A stretch of 64,000 bases of DNA from Fluctibacter halophilus (GTDB lineage: Bacteria; Pseudomonadota; Gammaproteobacteria; Enterobacterales; Alteromonadaceae), in NCBI RefSeq assembly GCF_020687825.1, contig NZ_JAJEWP010000001.1:62001-126000 (forward strand), given 5' to 3'. How positions within the stretch are numbered: the first letter of the stretch is position 1; the number at the start of each line of letters is the position of its first letter. Positions 1-8,074 of this stretch are shown here, in pieces. The position numbers and the translations under genes were made by a program. Below the pieces are notes generated by a model. The model was not told the origin of the DNA. It made no database searches and saw only the letters and a list, made by a program, of their open reading frames with translations.

Positions 1-1
1 A

Positions 2-349
2 CGCCAGATAGCAAGTGCGCCCTTTCAAAATTTCTGACCGCAATGACTCCATCGTCTTGGCGTTGTAAGTGCACGCATAAATGAAGCTTAAAATATTGAA
101 CAAGGCATCTTCATCTTCAAATGTATAGTTGGTCAGAATATAGATAACGCACCTTACAGTTGGAGGTGTACACGAGTAAGTAGTGTATTGATGACACGCC
201 TGACTATGAAGGAATTCATTTATAGCCTCGTCCCTAATATCTTCATCTGGACTAGTCAAATCAGAAATCCAAGATGGCGCATGTTCAGCAGTACCATAAG
301 CCTGCTGCAGTTCATTCCAATTGTATTCGTCAATAAATGGTATGTTCAT
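2..349 (-). CDS. HEAT-like repeat protein, N-terminal part (cut by left edge)
   Basis: Reading the minus strand from an ATG at 349 gives 116 codons without a stop, running off the left edge, so the C-terminus is missing. The protein begins MNIPFIDEYNWNELQQAYG and continues with a segment that fits the W..L..AYG.A...P.wi..L.s.d...R.eA...L....cHQ.t.Ys.T...v opening of HEAT-repeat proteins often annotated as hypothetical or as immunity-like. No good SD is visible before the ATG. Base composition is AT-richer than the neighbouring housekeeping genes, which suits an accessory gene. Function is unknown; the HEAT assignment comes from pattern recognition only, and an immunity role would be inference. 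Confidence 0.55.
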   Translation of the reverse strand, partial: MNIPFIDEYNWNELQQAYGTAEHAPSWISDLTSPDEDIRDEAINEFLHSQACHQYTTYSCTPPTVRCVIYILTNYTFEDEDALFNILSFIYACTYNAKTMESLRSEILKGRTCYLA

Positions 350-375
350 TATTCAGATGGCAGCTAACAGCGTAT

Positions 376-393
376 TACTGCGAATTCGCAGTA
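376..393. repeat. Perfect 18-bp palindrome
   Basis: The sequence TACTGCGAA followed at once by its reverse complement TTCGCAGTA forms a perfect palindrome, 27 bp upstream of the start of the minus-strand HEAT-like gene. It could be an operator for that gene or a cruciform-forming site; nothing in the sequence decides between these. Confidence 0.6.
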
Positions 394-446
394 TGCCCGT
401 TTCAGAGCCACTTCAAAGTCCACAGTTTTCCATTGATTAACCCAAT

Positions 447-476
447 AGTAGCAATGGGTTAGCATGCATTGCTACT
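447..476. repeat. Inverted repeat, 10-bp perfect stem
   Basis: AGTAGCAATG (447-456) pairs perfectly with CATTGCTACT (467-476) around a 10-nt loop. A second, overlapping inverted repeat (TAACCCA at 438-444 with TGGGTTA at 455-461) could form instead, so two mutually exclusive hairpins are possible. No T-run follows on either strand, so it is not a standard terminator. Confidence 0.55.
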
Positions 477-638
477 CTCGTGTTGCCGTCGAGATTTTGT
501 GGAAAATGAGAAGAAGAATAGCAGAGTCCAAAACGGCGTAATTGAATGTCTGCTCTTTGCTTAAGAAGCGGTCTGCCAGAGATGAACCAACCAACGTCCA
601 CTACTCGCTCTAAGCGCTCATATATAGCTACGAAGAAT

Positions 639-749
639 CGTCATCCCGGCGAAGGCCGGGACCTCCCACATTAACTGACTCACTCGCATCAACGCTGTTT
701 TGGTGAGTCATCAACCCAATGGAGATTGCGGCCTTCGTCGCAATGACGG
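639..749. repeat. REP/MITE-like element with nested inverted repeats
   Basis: The unit opens with CGTCAT (639-644), followed by a GC-rich hairpin-like motif (CCCGGC GAAG GCCGGG), and closes with ATGACG (743-748), the reverse complement of the opening. Inside is a second perfect inverted repeat, TGACTCAC (676-683) with GTGAGTCA (703-710). The opening motif and the closing GGCCTTCGTCGCAATGACGG resemble ends of dispersed intergenic repeats in many Proteobacteria. Only one copy is in this window, so repetition in the genome is inferred. Confidence 0.6.
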
Positions 750-845
750 TAACTTTTCACAACGCTTTGCCAGTATGGTGGGAATCGCATAGGATGGCGC
801 GAGTGATTGTTTAGGTAGCCTATTAAACCTGTCAGGGAAGCGTCG

Positions 846-1682
846 ATGAAAAGTGTGGTTTGTAGTCTTGTTGTGTTGTTGTGCGTGTTCCGTGTGGGCG
901 CGTCTGAGGTTGTCAGTATTGGCACATCGACCTCCCTTACGTCTGAGCTCCTGCAGGAAGACAGGGCCCTGATGGTGTACTTGCCGCCGTCATACTCAGG
1001 CACGGACAAGGCCTTTCCGGTGATTTACTTGCTCGATGGGGATGTGCACCGCTTTACCGGCTTTGTGGGCGTTCTGGAGTCCCTGAGTACCGATACCCTG
1101 GGCAATCAGGTTCAGCAGGCCATCGTGGTGGCGATCCCCAATACCCACCGCTCCAGGGATCTGACCCCCTCAACCGTGCCAGAATGGACATTCAAAGACC
1201 GTGTGCTGGATACCTTTGCCCAATCTGGCCAAGCGAGCCGGTTTCTGACATTTCTGCAACAAGAGCTGTTTCCGTTCATTGAGGCCAATTACCGCGCCTC
1301 TAATCGTCGGCTGCTGGTGGGCGAGTCCTTTGGTGGGCTGTTTGCCGCCGATGTCGTGTTGCAGGCGCCGACCACCTTTGATGACTACCTGATCATCGAC
1401 CCTACCGCCCTGTGGGACAACAACTACTTAAACCGCACCTTGGCCGGAGCAGGCGAGCGGCCGGCACTGGACGCCAATGTCTTTTTTGCCTTTGCCAACA
1501 ATGCCCACCTGGGAGAAATTGGGCTGACCAACTATCAGTGGGGCACGACCTTTGCGACGGCCATTATCCGGCAGGCAACCGGAACGGCCGAACAACACTA
1601 TTTTGAGCATGAGACCCACGGCACGGTAGCCTTTCTGGCCTGGTACAACGGCCTCAGGGCATTGCTATCGGCACAGAACTGA
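846..1682 (+). CDS. Secreted alpha/beta-hydrolase, putative esterase (esterase D/Fes-like)
   Basis: A 278-residue protein with a signal peptide (about residues 1-19) and the putative-esterase fold of the Fes/IroE/esterase D group. Visible landmarks are the early strand with YLPPSYSG (about 45-52) and FPVIYLLDGD, the nucleophile elbow GESFGG with Ser161, and a late HETHG segment that probably supplies the catalytic histidine. The family hydrolyses esters, including siderophore esters or acyl-thioesters; the substrate here cannot be told. AGGGAA lies 8 nt before the ATG. It is a single gene followed by a 147-nt gap, with no iron-uptake genes beside it, so a siderophore role is not supported by context. 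Confidence 0.8.
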   Translation: MKSVVCSLVVLLCVFRVGASEVVSIGTSTSLTSELLQEDRALMVYLPPSYSGTDKAFPVIYLLDGDVHRFTGFVGVLESLSTDTLGNQVQQAIVVAIPNTHRSRDLTPSTVPEWTFKDRVLDTFAQSGQASRFLTFLQQELFPFIEANYRASNRRLLVGESFGGLFAADVVLQAPTTFDDYLIIDPTALWDNNYLNRTLAGAGERPALDANVFFAFANNAHLGEIGLTNYQWGTTFATAIIRQATGTAEQHYFEHETHGTVAFLAWYNGLRALLSAQN

Positions 1683-1743
1683 ATCTGCGCAGCCCACTGT
1701 GAATAACAGCCACAGCGGTTACCTGTCCTGATATCTGCAAGCT

Positions 1744-1768
1744 CTGTCGCACGGTGGTGGTGCGACAG
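1744..1768. repeat. Perfect 9-bp stem-loop after the esterase gene
   Basis: CTGTCGCAC (1744-1752) pairs with GTGCGACAG (1760-1768) around a 7-nt loop. There is no T-run, so termination would have to be weak or factor-dependent; it may be a processing or stability element between the esterase and PD40 genes. Confidence 0.45.
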
Positions 1769-1829
1769 CCGTGAACCCTTATAGTCGATGGCAGCTTTGA
1801 TTCTGTTTAAACCATCCGAGAGGGACATC

Positions 1830-2711
1830 ATGAAAACCGTGCTCACATCGCTATTATTGATCGGGGCAATTCTGCCTATGGGTGCTCATAGCCACGAAAA
1901 ACCCCAACTCCCCGCCGGGCCTTACCTGGGCCAGACACCCCCAGGACTGACGCCTGAAGTGTTCGCACCGGGCGTGGTGTCGACCCCCGACTGGGGTGAT
2001 GCCGGGCGCTTTTCGCCCGACATGAAGGCGTTTTACGTGCAGCGCTGGCGCAGCAAAGACGGCGAACGGCAAAAACAGGCCCTGACCTTTACCCAAACAC
2101 CCGAGGGGTGGCAGCGCATCGAGGTCCCTGGTCGGCCGCGCATTCCGTTCGTTGCCCCTGACGGCCAGACCCGCCATTTTGCCAATCAGTATCAGCGTCG
2201 TACCGAGGACGGCTGGTCTGAGATGCAAAGCATCGGCAGCGCGTTTGAGGGGTTTCGCATCATGAGCCTGACGGTCTCGGCGCAAGGCACCTATGTGTTT
2301 GATGAGATAGGCACCAATGGCAATGGTTTACTGCGCTATTCCCGCTGGGTGGACGGCAAGCGCCACGATCCAAAACCGTTCGGCAAAGCCATCAACACTG
2401 GCACCTGGAATGCACACCCGTACATCGCCCCGGATGAGTCGTACATCATGTGGGACGGAGAGCGGGACAGCGGCTTCGGCAGCTCAGATTTGTACATCAG
2501 TTTCCGTCAGGCCGACGGCGCCTGGGGCGAGGCAATCAATCTGGGGGAACGGGTAAACACAGCCGCCGAGGAAGGCGGGCCGATGATCACGCCGGATGGC
2601 AAGTACCTGTTTTTCAACCGCATGGTCAAACCGGCATCCGGTGATGGCGAGGCCCAGTCAGACTTGTTCTGGGTAGATGCGCGATTCATTGACGCCCTGC
2701 GGCCACAGTGA
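1830..2711 (+). CDS. Periplasmic PD40 (WD40-like beta-propeller) repeat protein
   Basis: A 293-residue exported protein with a clear signal peptide (charged MKTV, hydrophobic core, cleavage near AHS at about 20-22). The mature part carries several PD40-type blades, seen as repeats of the kind FSPDMKAFYV, IAPDESYIMWDGE and ITPDGKYLFFNR, each followed by a D-L-[YF]-W/I-S strand. Such TolB-propeller-like proteins usually bind peptides, glycans or other proteins in the periplasm. The frame stays open upstream to 1788, but the ATG at 1830 has GAGAGGGA just before it and starts exactly at the signal peptide, so it is preferred. No partner gene is adjacent and no substrate can be named. Confidence 0.75.
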   Translation: MKTVLTSLLLIGAILPMGAHSHEKPQLPAGPYLGQTPPGLTPEVFAPGVVSTPDWGDAGRFSPDMKAFYVQRWRSKDGERQKQALTFTQTPEGWQRIEVPGRPRIPFVAPDGQTRHFANQYQRRTEDGWSEMQSIGSAFEGFRIMSLTVSAQGTYVFDEIGTNGNGLLRYSRWVDGKRHDPKPFGKAINTGTWNAHPYIAPDESYIMWDGERDSGFGSSDLYISFRQADGAWGEAINLGERVNTAAEEGGPMITPDGKYLFFNRMVKPASGDGEAQSDLFWVDARFIDALRPQ

Positions 2712-2733
2712 TCTCCCAGCGGTAATCGGGCGC

Positions 2734-3195
2734 TCAGGGGTGATTGTGGCGTTGCCACACTGCCACCGCTTCATGGCGTTTGCCCACCGACAGTTTCTTG
2801 TACAGGGTTTTCAGGTGTGACTTGACCGTGTTGACCGAAATGCAGTGCTTGTCTGCCAATTGCTGGTTGGTCAGGCCTTGGCTTAAGTCCTCCAGTAACT
2901 GGCGCTCCCGGTGGGTCAGGGCAGGCAGTTGCGGTGTCGCGACGCGCTGTTTGCGCCATTGCCAGCCGGCGTAGACTCCCGCGATTAAACCGCCCACCCC
3001 CATCAGCCACAGATAGTCTGGGGTGGCCATGGCCCGATGCCACCAGGACAACTCAATCGCCAACACCAGCAACAAGGCCAGCGACAGGGCGAGTCCGTAG
3101 CGAAGGATCAGGGTTATCTGGGAACGGGGCACAGGTGAAAGCGTCGGTTCAGTTGGCGATGGCAACAGCCTACCACAGACAAAAAAGCCGGGCAT
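2734..3195 (-). CDS. Membrane-anchored LuxR-type transcriptional regulator
   Basis: Up to 153 residues. Two hydrophobic segments (about 30-49 and 60-77) precede a C-terminal LuxR/GerE helix-turn-helix (about 92-150) with the usual LTHRERQLLEDLSQG and ISVNTVKSHLKTLYKKL elements. There is no receiver or ligand-binding domain, so signal input would have to come through the membrane segments. The first ATG (3195) lies inside the fadE terminator hairpin and has no SD; a later GTG or TTG within the next 22 codons may be the true start. A transcript of its own would need a promoter inside or upstream of the terminator. DNA binding is well supported, its targets are unknown. Confidence 0.75.
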   Translation of the reverse strand: MPGFFVCGRLLPSPTEPTLSPVPRSQITLILRYGLALSLALLLVLAIELSWWHRAMATPDYLWLMGVGGLIAGVYAGWQWRKQRVATPQLPALTHRERQLLEDLSQGLTNQQLADKHCISVNTVKSHLKTLYKKLSVGKRHEAVAVWQRHNHP

Positions 3196-3207
3196 AGCCC
3201 GGCTTTT
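3181..3207 (-). terminator. Rho-independent terminator of fadE
   Basis: An 11-bp stem (3183-3193 with 3197-3207, GCCGGGC core, 3-nt loop) is followed on the minus strand by six T residues, 19 nt after the fadE stop codon. The first ATG of the downstream LuxR-type gene is within the hairpin. Confidence 0.85.
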
Positions 3208-3225
3208 GCGTTAGGTGTTACGGCG

Positions 3226-5472
3226 TTATGCGGCGCTTTGCTGCTCAACGCTGTTGGTGCTCTGATCTTCTGACAACAACTCCAGGTCGAAGGTGTATTC
3301 GTCAACACGAACCGCACGCTTGCGCTTGTCGTTGTAATCGTGAGCCAGCGCTGCTTCTTCGGCGCTCAGGTGACCCTGGGCCAGCAGGGTGTCAACCACG
3401 TGCTCAAACGACACTTGTGGTACCACCGGGTTAGCACGCAAGGCCTTCTGAATTTTCTTCAGCAGTGGCAATGCAGCATGCTTGGCTTTGAATGCCTGCT
3501 CGTTGATGTCATTACCGTCACCGGGGATTGCACGCACCAGGTGGGTCAATTGCGCCTTGGTGGCGTTATCCTGCATCGCGGCTTCAGACAGTTCGCGCTT
3601 CAGATCATCACTGATGCTGGCGCTGGCCGTGGTGTAGGTGTTGGTCAACAGACGCATCAGGCCACGCACTGGAGTGTTCGGGAAGTTAGCGATGAACTCG
3701 TTCATCGCTTGTTCCGCCTTTTGCAGGGTCCACTGAATGGCATACTCGAAGTACGCGCGGGCTTCCTGACGGTTTTCGATGCGTTGCTCGTAGAAACGAA
3801 TCACCGCCATCGCTGCGTACAGGTAGCTCATCACGTCACCCAGACGGGCCGACAGCATTTCTGCTTTCTTCAGATCGCCGCCCAATACCAGCAGTGACAA
3901 GTCGGCCAACGGTGCCAGCTTGGCTGACAGGGCGTTAACACGCTTCTCGTAAGGCTTCACTTCCGGCAATGCTGACTTGGCTCCGCGCACAAACGGCAGG
4001 TAGCTCTGGGTGAAGCTGCGCAGGGCATTCTTCACACTGAAACCAACGGTTTTACGCAGCACGCTGTTAAACTTGCTATCAGCACCGGCGTCTTCGCTGT
4101 GGATCAGGTCAACCATGTCTTTCAGGTATGGGTGACAGCGCATCGCGCCCTGGCCAAAGATCATCAGGCTGCGGGTCAGGATGTTTGCACCTTCCACGGT
4201 GATGGCGATGGGCAGTGCCGCATAGCCACCGGCCAGGGTGTTCTGAGGACCACGTTGGATGGCTTTACCAGCCTGTACGTCCATGGCGGCATTGATCACA
4301 TCACGGCCCAGTTCGGTCATGTGGTACTTGGCCATGGCGGTAATAACACCTGGCTTCAGACCCATGCCCAGACCTTCAGTGGTCAGTACACGCATGGCTT
4401 CAAGGATGAAGGTTTTACCGGCGATGTCAGCCAGTTGCTCCTGGATACCCTCAAAGCGACCGATTGGCAGACCAAACTGCTCACGGATAAAGGAATATTC
4501 GGCAGTCGACTTCAGTGCACTGTGTGCAGACGCCGTGCCCATGGCCGGCAGCGAGATTCCGCGCCCGGCACCCAGACAGGCAACCAGCATCTGCCAGCCG
4601 CGACCGATGTTCTTCTGACCACCAATGATGAAGTCCATTGGGATGAACACGTCTTTACCACGGGTGGTACCGTTGTAGAAACGGACGCCCATGGGGTCAT
4701 GACGGTTACCCAGCTCAACGCCCGGATGTGACTTCGGCAGCAGGGCACAGGTAATGCCCAGCTCAACGGTGTCACCCAACAGGCCGTCGGTGTCATACAC
4801 TTTGAACGCCAGACCCAATACGGTGGCGATCGGCGCCAGGGTAATGTAACGCTTGTCCCAGCTGACTTTCAGGCCGAGTACTTCTTTGCCTTCCCACATG
4901 CCTTTGGTGACGATAGCGGCATCCGGGATACCACCGGCGTCAGAACCGGCTTCAGGAGAGGTCAGGGCAAAACAGGGAATATCCTGGCCCACAGACAGGC
5001 GTGGCAGCCAGTAATTTTGTTGCTCTTCCGTACCGTAGTGCATCAGCAGCTCGCCCGGGCCTAACGAGTTAGGCACCATCACGGTCACTGCCAGCGCGCC
5101 ACTTTTCGCCGCCAGGGTGGCAACGATGGTGGAGTTGGCGTACGGGGTGAATTCCAGACCACCGAATTTCTTCGGAATGATCATGGCGAAGAATTTGTTT
5201 TCCTTCAGGAAATTCAGGATGTTATCCGGAATGTGGTTGCTGTTTTGCAGCTCAAAATCATCCACCATTTCCAGAACCTGCTGCACAGGACCATCCAGGA
5301 ACGCCTGCTCTTCAGCAGACAGGGTTGCCTTGGGTACGTTGCGCAGGGCGTCCATATCGGGCACGCCACGGTAAATGGATGATTCAATCCACACGTCACC
5401 CGCATCGAGCGCTTCTTGCTCGGTTACAGAAATAGGGGGCAGAACTTTTTTAAGACTCGTTCTAATGCTCAT
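3226..5472 (-). CDS. fadE: Acyl-CoA dehydrogenase FadE
   Basis: A 748-residue acyl-CoA dehydrogenase of the FadE type, catalysing the first, FAD-dependent step of fatty acid beta-oxidation (acyl-CoA to trans-2-enoyl-CoA). The FadE signature is clear: NSLGPGELL, CFALTSPEAGSDAGG (flavin/substrate loop), and the long C-terminal extension (DUF1974-type) after the dehydrogenase core, ending near residue 740. E. coli FadE is 814 residues with hydrophobic N-terminal segments; these are absent here, the protein starting directly at the equivalent of the soluble region. It is a single-gene unit with its own terminator, and a FadR-like operator lies upstream. The family assignment is very secure. Confidence 0.95.
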   Translation of the reverse strand: MSIRTSLKKVLPPISVTEQEALDAGDVWIESSIYRGVPDMDALRNVPKATLSAEEQAFLDGPVQQVLEMVDDFELQNSNHIPDNILNFLKENKFFAMIIPKKFGGLEFTPYANSTIVATLAAKSGALAVTVMVPNSLGPGELLMHYGTEEQQNYWLPRLSVGQDIPCFALTSPEAGSDAGGIPDAAIVTKGMWEGKEVLGLKVSWDKRYITLAPIATVLGLAFKVYDTDGLLGDTVELGITCALLPKSHPGVELGNRHDPMGVRFYNGTTRGKDVFIPMDFIIGGQKNIGRGWQMLVACLGAGRGISLPAMGTASAHSALKSTAEYSFIREQFGLPIGRFEGIQEQLADIAGKTFILEAMRVLTTEGLGMGLKPGVITAMAKYHMTELGRDVINAAMDVQAGKAIQRGPQNTLAGGYAALPIAITVEGANILTRSLMIFGQGAMRCHPYLKDMVDLIHSEDAGADSKFNSVLRKTVGFSVKNALRSFTQSYLPFVRGAKSALPEVKPYEKRVNALSAKLAPLADLSLLVLGGDLKKAEMLSARLGDVMSYLYAAMAVIRFYEQRIENRQEARAYFEYAIQWTLQKAEQAMNEFIANFPNTPVRGLMRLLTNTYTTASASISDDLKRELSEAAMQDNATKAQLTHLVRAIPGDGNDINEQAFKAKHAALPLLKKIQKALRANPVVPQVSFEHVVDTLLAQGHLSAEEAALAHDYNDKRKRAVRVDEYTFDLELLSEDQSTNSVEQQSAA

Positions 5473-5487
5473 AATTAACTCATCCGC

Positions 5488-5502
5488 TCATCTGACCAGT
5501 TG
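5488..5502 (-). promoter_or_regulatory. Possible FadR operator upstream of fadE
   Basis: On the minus strand the sequence AACTGGTCAGATGAG lies 16-30 nt before the fadE start. It matches the FadR half-site CTGGTCNGA closely, while the right half is poor. FadR repression of fadE in the absence of long-chain acyl-CoA is established in enteric and Vibrio relatives; operation here is inferred. Confidence 0.4.
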
Positions 5503-5752
5503 TGATTGATATACTACTCAAATTTCGCCAGAGATCAAAAAATTAAACAAAAATGTTAAAAAAGTGTTGGTTAAAAGTGCGTCAAGAAGTGACTGTTTTT
5601 CTTTAATAACAAAGAGATAGTAAGTTTTTTCAGGGTATGAAAAAATATTCTCATGTAGTGTAATGCATACCTTTTAGGCTACCCTCAAGGCGGGAATTGC
5701 GGTTTTGCCGCACGGCAAAGGCCAGCACAACAACACAGAGCAGGGAATCGAC

Positions 5753-8074
5753 ATGCAACAATCGTGGAGTGAACACAGTCTTCGCGCACCGTGGCGGACC
5801 ATCATCATATGGTTGCTGATCATCGCCGGCGCCGCGGCAGGGGCGCAGCAGCTGTATTTTCGGGGTGACTACAAAGTCTATTTCGAGGATGACAACCCCC
5901 AGCGACTGGCCTACGAGAACATGCAGGCCCAGTTCAGTAAAAATGACACTGCCAACATCATCATCGCCCCGCCCACGGACAACGTGTTTACCCAGCGTAC
6001 CCTGACCCTTGTGCATGAAATGACCGAGGCGGCCTGGCAGACCCCTTATTCCAGCCGTGTCGATGCCATTACCAACTACCAGCACACCTATGCCGAGGAG
6101 GATGATCTGGTGGTTGAAGATCTGGTCTACCGACCGGACATGCTTGATGATGACGCCATTCGTGAGGTCAGGCGGGTGGCGCTGAGCGAACCCAGTCTGG
6201 TCAATCGGCTGGTGTCTGACGAGGGCAACGTGGCCATGATTGCCATCACGGTCAACATGCCGGATGGTGAAAACATTCACAAACTCGGTGCGGCGGTCAA
6301 CGAGGTGTCCAACCATGTACTGGCACTGAGTAAAACCTTTCAGGAAAAATACCCCGACCACCGTTTCTACCAGACCGGTGTGGTGTTTATGAACCATGCC
6401 TTCGATGTGGAGGCGCAGGGCGATGCCAGGACACTGGTGCCCGGCATGTTCCTGGCCATCATTGTGATCCTGTGGATATTGCTGCGTTCGATACTGGCCA
6501 CTCTGGCGACCCTGCTGGTGATCGTGACCACCATCGCGTCAACGTTAGGGCTAGCCGGCTGGATGGGCTACTTTATGTCCACCGCCACGGTCAATGTGCC
6601 AACCCTAGTGATGACCCTGGCGGTGGCCGACTGCGTGCACCTTATCGCATCAATGCTGTTTTACATGCGCGAGGGGAACAGTAAACAGCAGGCCTTGTCT
6701 CAGGCTATCGCGGTTAATCGCATGCCTGTCTTCATTACCAGTGCCACCACCGCCATCGGCTTTCTGACCCTGAATTTTTCCGATGTGCCGGTATTGGTGG
6801 ATTTGGGCAATCTGACTGCACTCGGGGTGATGATTGCCTGTGCGTTGTCCCTGTCCCTGTTGCCGGCCATGTTGCGCGTATTGCCGATCACGGTCCGTCC
6901 CCGCCAACAAGACGCCAACGCCGATTGGACAGAGCGCCTGGGCGATTGGGTCATCGCCCGGCATAAACGCATTTTGCCGCTGTCTGTGCTGGTGGTCGGC
7001 GTGGCGGTCTGGGCATCGCTGCAAAACCAGGTCAATGACATTCCGACCGATTATTTTGATGCCCGCACCGCGTTTCGCCAGTCGACCGATTTTCAGTCTG
7101 AACACTTAAGTGGCATGTCGACCATGGACTTTGCCCTCTATACCGGAGAAGAGTCGGGCATTAACCACCCTGACGTACTGGCCAGGGTTGAGGCCTTTGG
7201 TGACTGGCTACAAAGCCAGCCGGAAGTGGACCACGTGGTGTCGATCACCGATGTGTTCAAGCGCCTGAACAAGAACATGCATGGTGACGATCCGGCGTAC
7301 TACCGCTTACCCGAAGAGCAGGAGCTGGCGGCCCAGTATCTGCTGTTGTATGAAATGTCGTTGCCCTACGGCCTGGATATCAACAACCAGGTCAACCTGG
7401 ACAAATCCGCCACCCGCGTGATGGTCACGTTGCAAAACCTCGGCTCACGGGAGTTCACCGCGTTTGAGCAACGGGCGCTGGACTGGGTGGCAGACAATGC
7501 CCCGGGGCTGCGGGTCACCAGCGGCAGTCCCAGCGTGATGTTTGCCCATATCGGCGAAACCAACATGCGCAGTATGCTACGGGGCACCCTGCTGGCACTG
7601 GTACTGATCTCCCTGTTGCTGGTGGTGGCGCTGCGCTCGTGGCGACTCGGGCTTATCAGTTTGTTACCCAATCTGCTGCCGGCAGCGCTGGGCTTCGGCC
7701 TGTGGGCGCTGTGGTCCGGGCAAATCAACATGGGCCTGTCGGTGGTGCTGAGCATGTCGCTGGGTATCATCGTCGACGATACGGTGCACTTTCTGAGTAA
7801 ATATGCCCATGCCAAACGGGATGGCAAAGACACCGCCCAGTCCGTGCATTATGCGTTTCGAAGCGTGGGTCGGGCGCTGTGGATCACCACACTGGTACTG
7901 ACCGTTGGCTTTGGCGTCCTGTCTTTGTCATCATTTGCACTAAACTCTGACATGGGCATGTTGACCGCCACGATCATGGTGTGTGCGTTGATCGTTGATT
8001 TTATCTTCCTGCCCACATTTTTATTGCGTTTTGACCGTGCTGAACAGCAAAAAGGATCCCTGCATGAAACCTAA
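5753..8074 (+). CDS. RND-superfamily (MMPL-type) exporter
   Basis: A 773-residue inner-membrane protein of the RND superfamily, in the compact MMPL/COG1033 form. A first transmembrane helix follows MQQSW..., then a periplasmic domain to about residue 220, a bundle of helices with TLAVADCVHLIASML, a second periplasmic domain, and a second bundle with LGIIVDDTVHFLSKYAHAKR, the acidic residues being typical of proton-coupled RND pumps. The upstream frame reaches 5705, but AGGGA precedes the ATG at 5753. The 3' end overlaps the LolA-like gene by 11 nt, and an OMP gene follows, so the three probably form one envelope export or lipid-transfer system. Substrate unknown. Confidence 0.85.
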   Translation: MQQSWSEHSLRAPWRTIIIWLLIIAGAAAGAQQLYFRGDYKVYFEDDNPQRLAYENMQAQFSKNDTANIIIAPPTDNVFTQRTLTLVHEMTEAAWQTPYSSRVDAITNYQHTYAEEDDLVVEDLVYRPDMLDDDAIREVRRVALSEPSLVNRLVSDEGNVAMIAITVNMPDGENIHKLGAAVNEVSNHVLALSKTFQEKYPDHRFYQTGVVFMNHAFDVEAQGDARTLVPGMFLAIIVILWILLRSILATLATLLVIVTTIASTLGLAGWMGYFMSTATVNVPTLVMTLAVADCVHLIASMLFYMREGNSKQQALSQAIAVNRMPVFITSATTAIGFLTLNFSDVPVLVDLGNLTALGVMIACALSLSLLPAMLRVLPITVRPRQQDANADWTERLGDWVIARHKRILPLSVLVVGVAVWASLQNQVNDIPTDYFDARTAFRQSTDFQSEHLSGMSTMDFALYTGEESGINHPDVLARVEAFGDWLQSQPEVDHVVSITDVFKRLNKNMHGDDPAYYRLPEEQELAAQYLLLYEMSLPYGLDINNQVNLDKSATRVMVTLQNLGSREFTAFEQRALDWVADNAPGLRVTSGSPSVMFAHIGETNMRSMLRGTLLALVLISLLLVVALRSWRLGLISLLPNLLPAALGFGLWALWSGQINMGLSVVLSMSLGIIVDDTVHFLSKYAHAKRDGKDTAQSVHYAFRSVGRALWITTLVLTVGFGVLSLSSFALNSDMGMLTATIMVCALIVDFIFLPTFLLRFDRAEQQKGSLHET

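Larger units (their letters stand above)
350..845. other. Gene-poor interval with inverted repeats
   Basis: About 500 bases between the HEAT-like gene and the esterase gene hold no convincing coding region. They contain the palindrome, the hairpin and the REP/MITE-like element listed separately. An antisense reading frame overlapping the start of the esterase gene has no support. The stretch looks like a boundary between accessory DNA to the left and core chromosome to the right. Confidence 0.5.

Noticed and set aside
360..480. Integron attC-like site
   Set aside because: TTAG/CTAA-like ends and hairpins are present, but the required paired R and L boxes in correct order are not, and no integrase or cassette array is seen.
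689..1009. 106-codon minus-strand frame over the start of the esterase gene
   Set aside because: It overlaps the REP-like element and the well-supported signal peptide of the esterase, has no SD and no recognisable motif.
1744..1768. Hairpin after the esterase as rho-independent terminator
   Set aside because: The stem is perfect but no T-run follows on either strand.
5651..6397. 248-codon minus-strand frame antisense to the RND gene
   Set aside because: It covers the 5' end of a clear RND exporter, lacks any motif and would leave that gene without a promoter.
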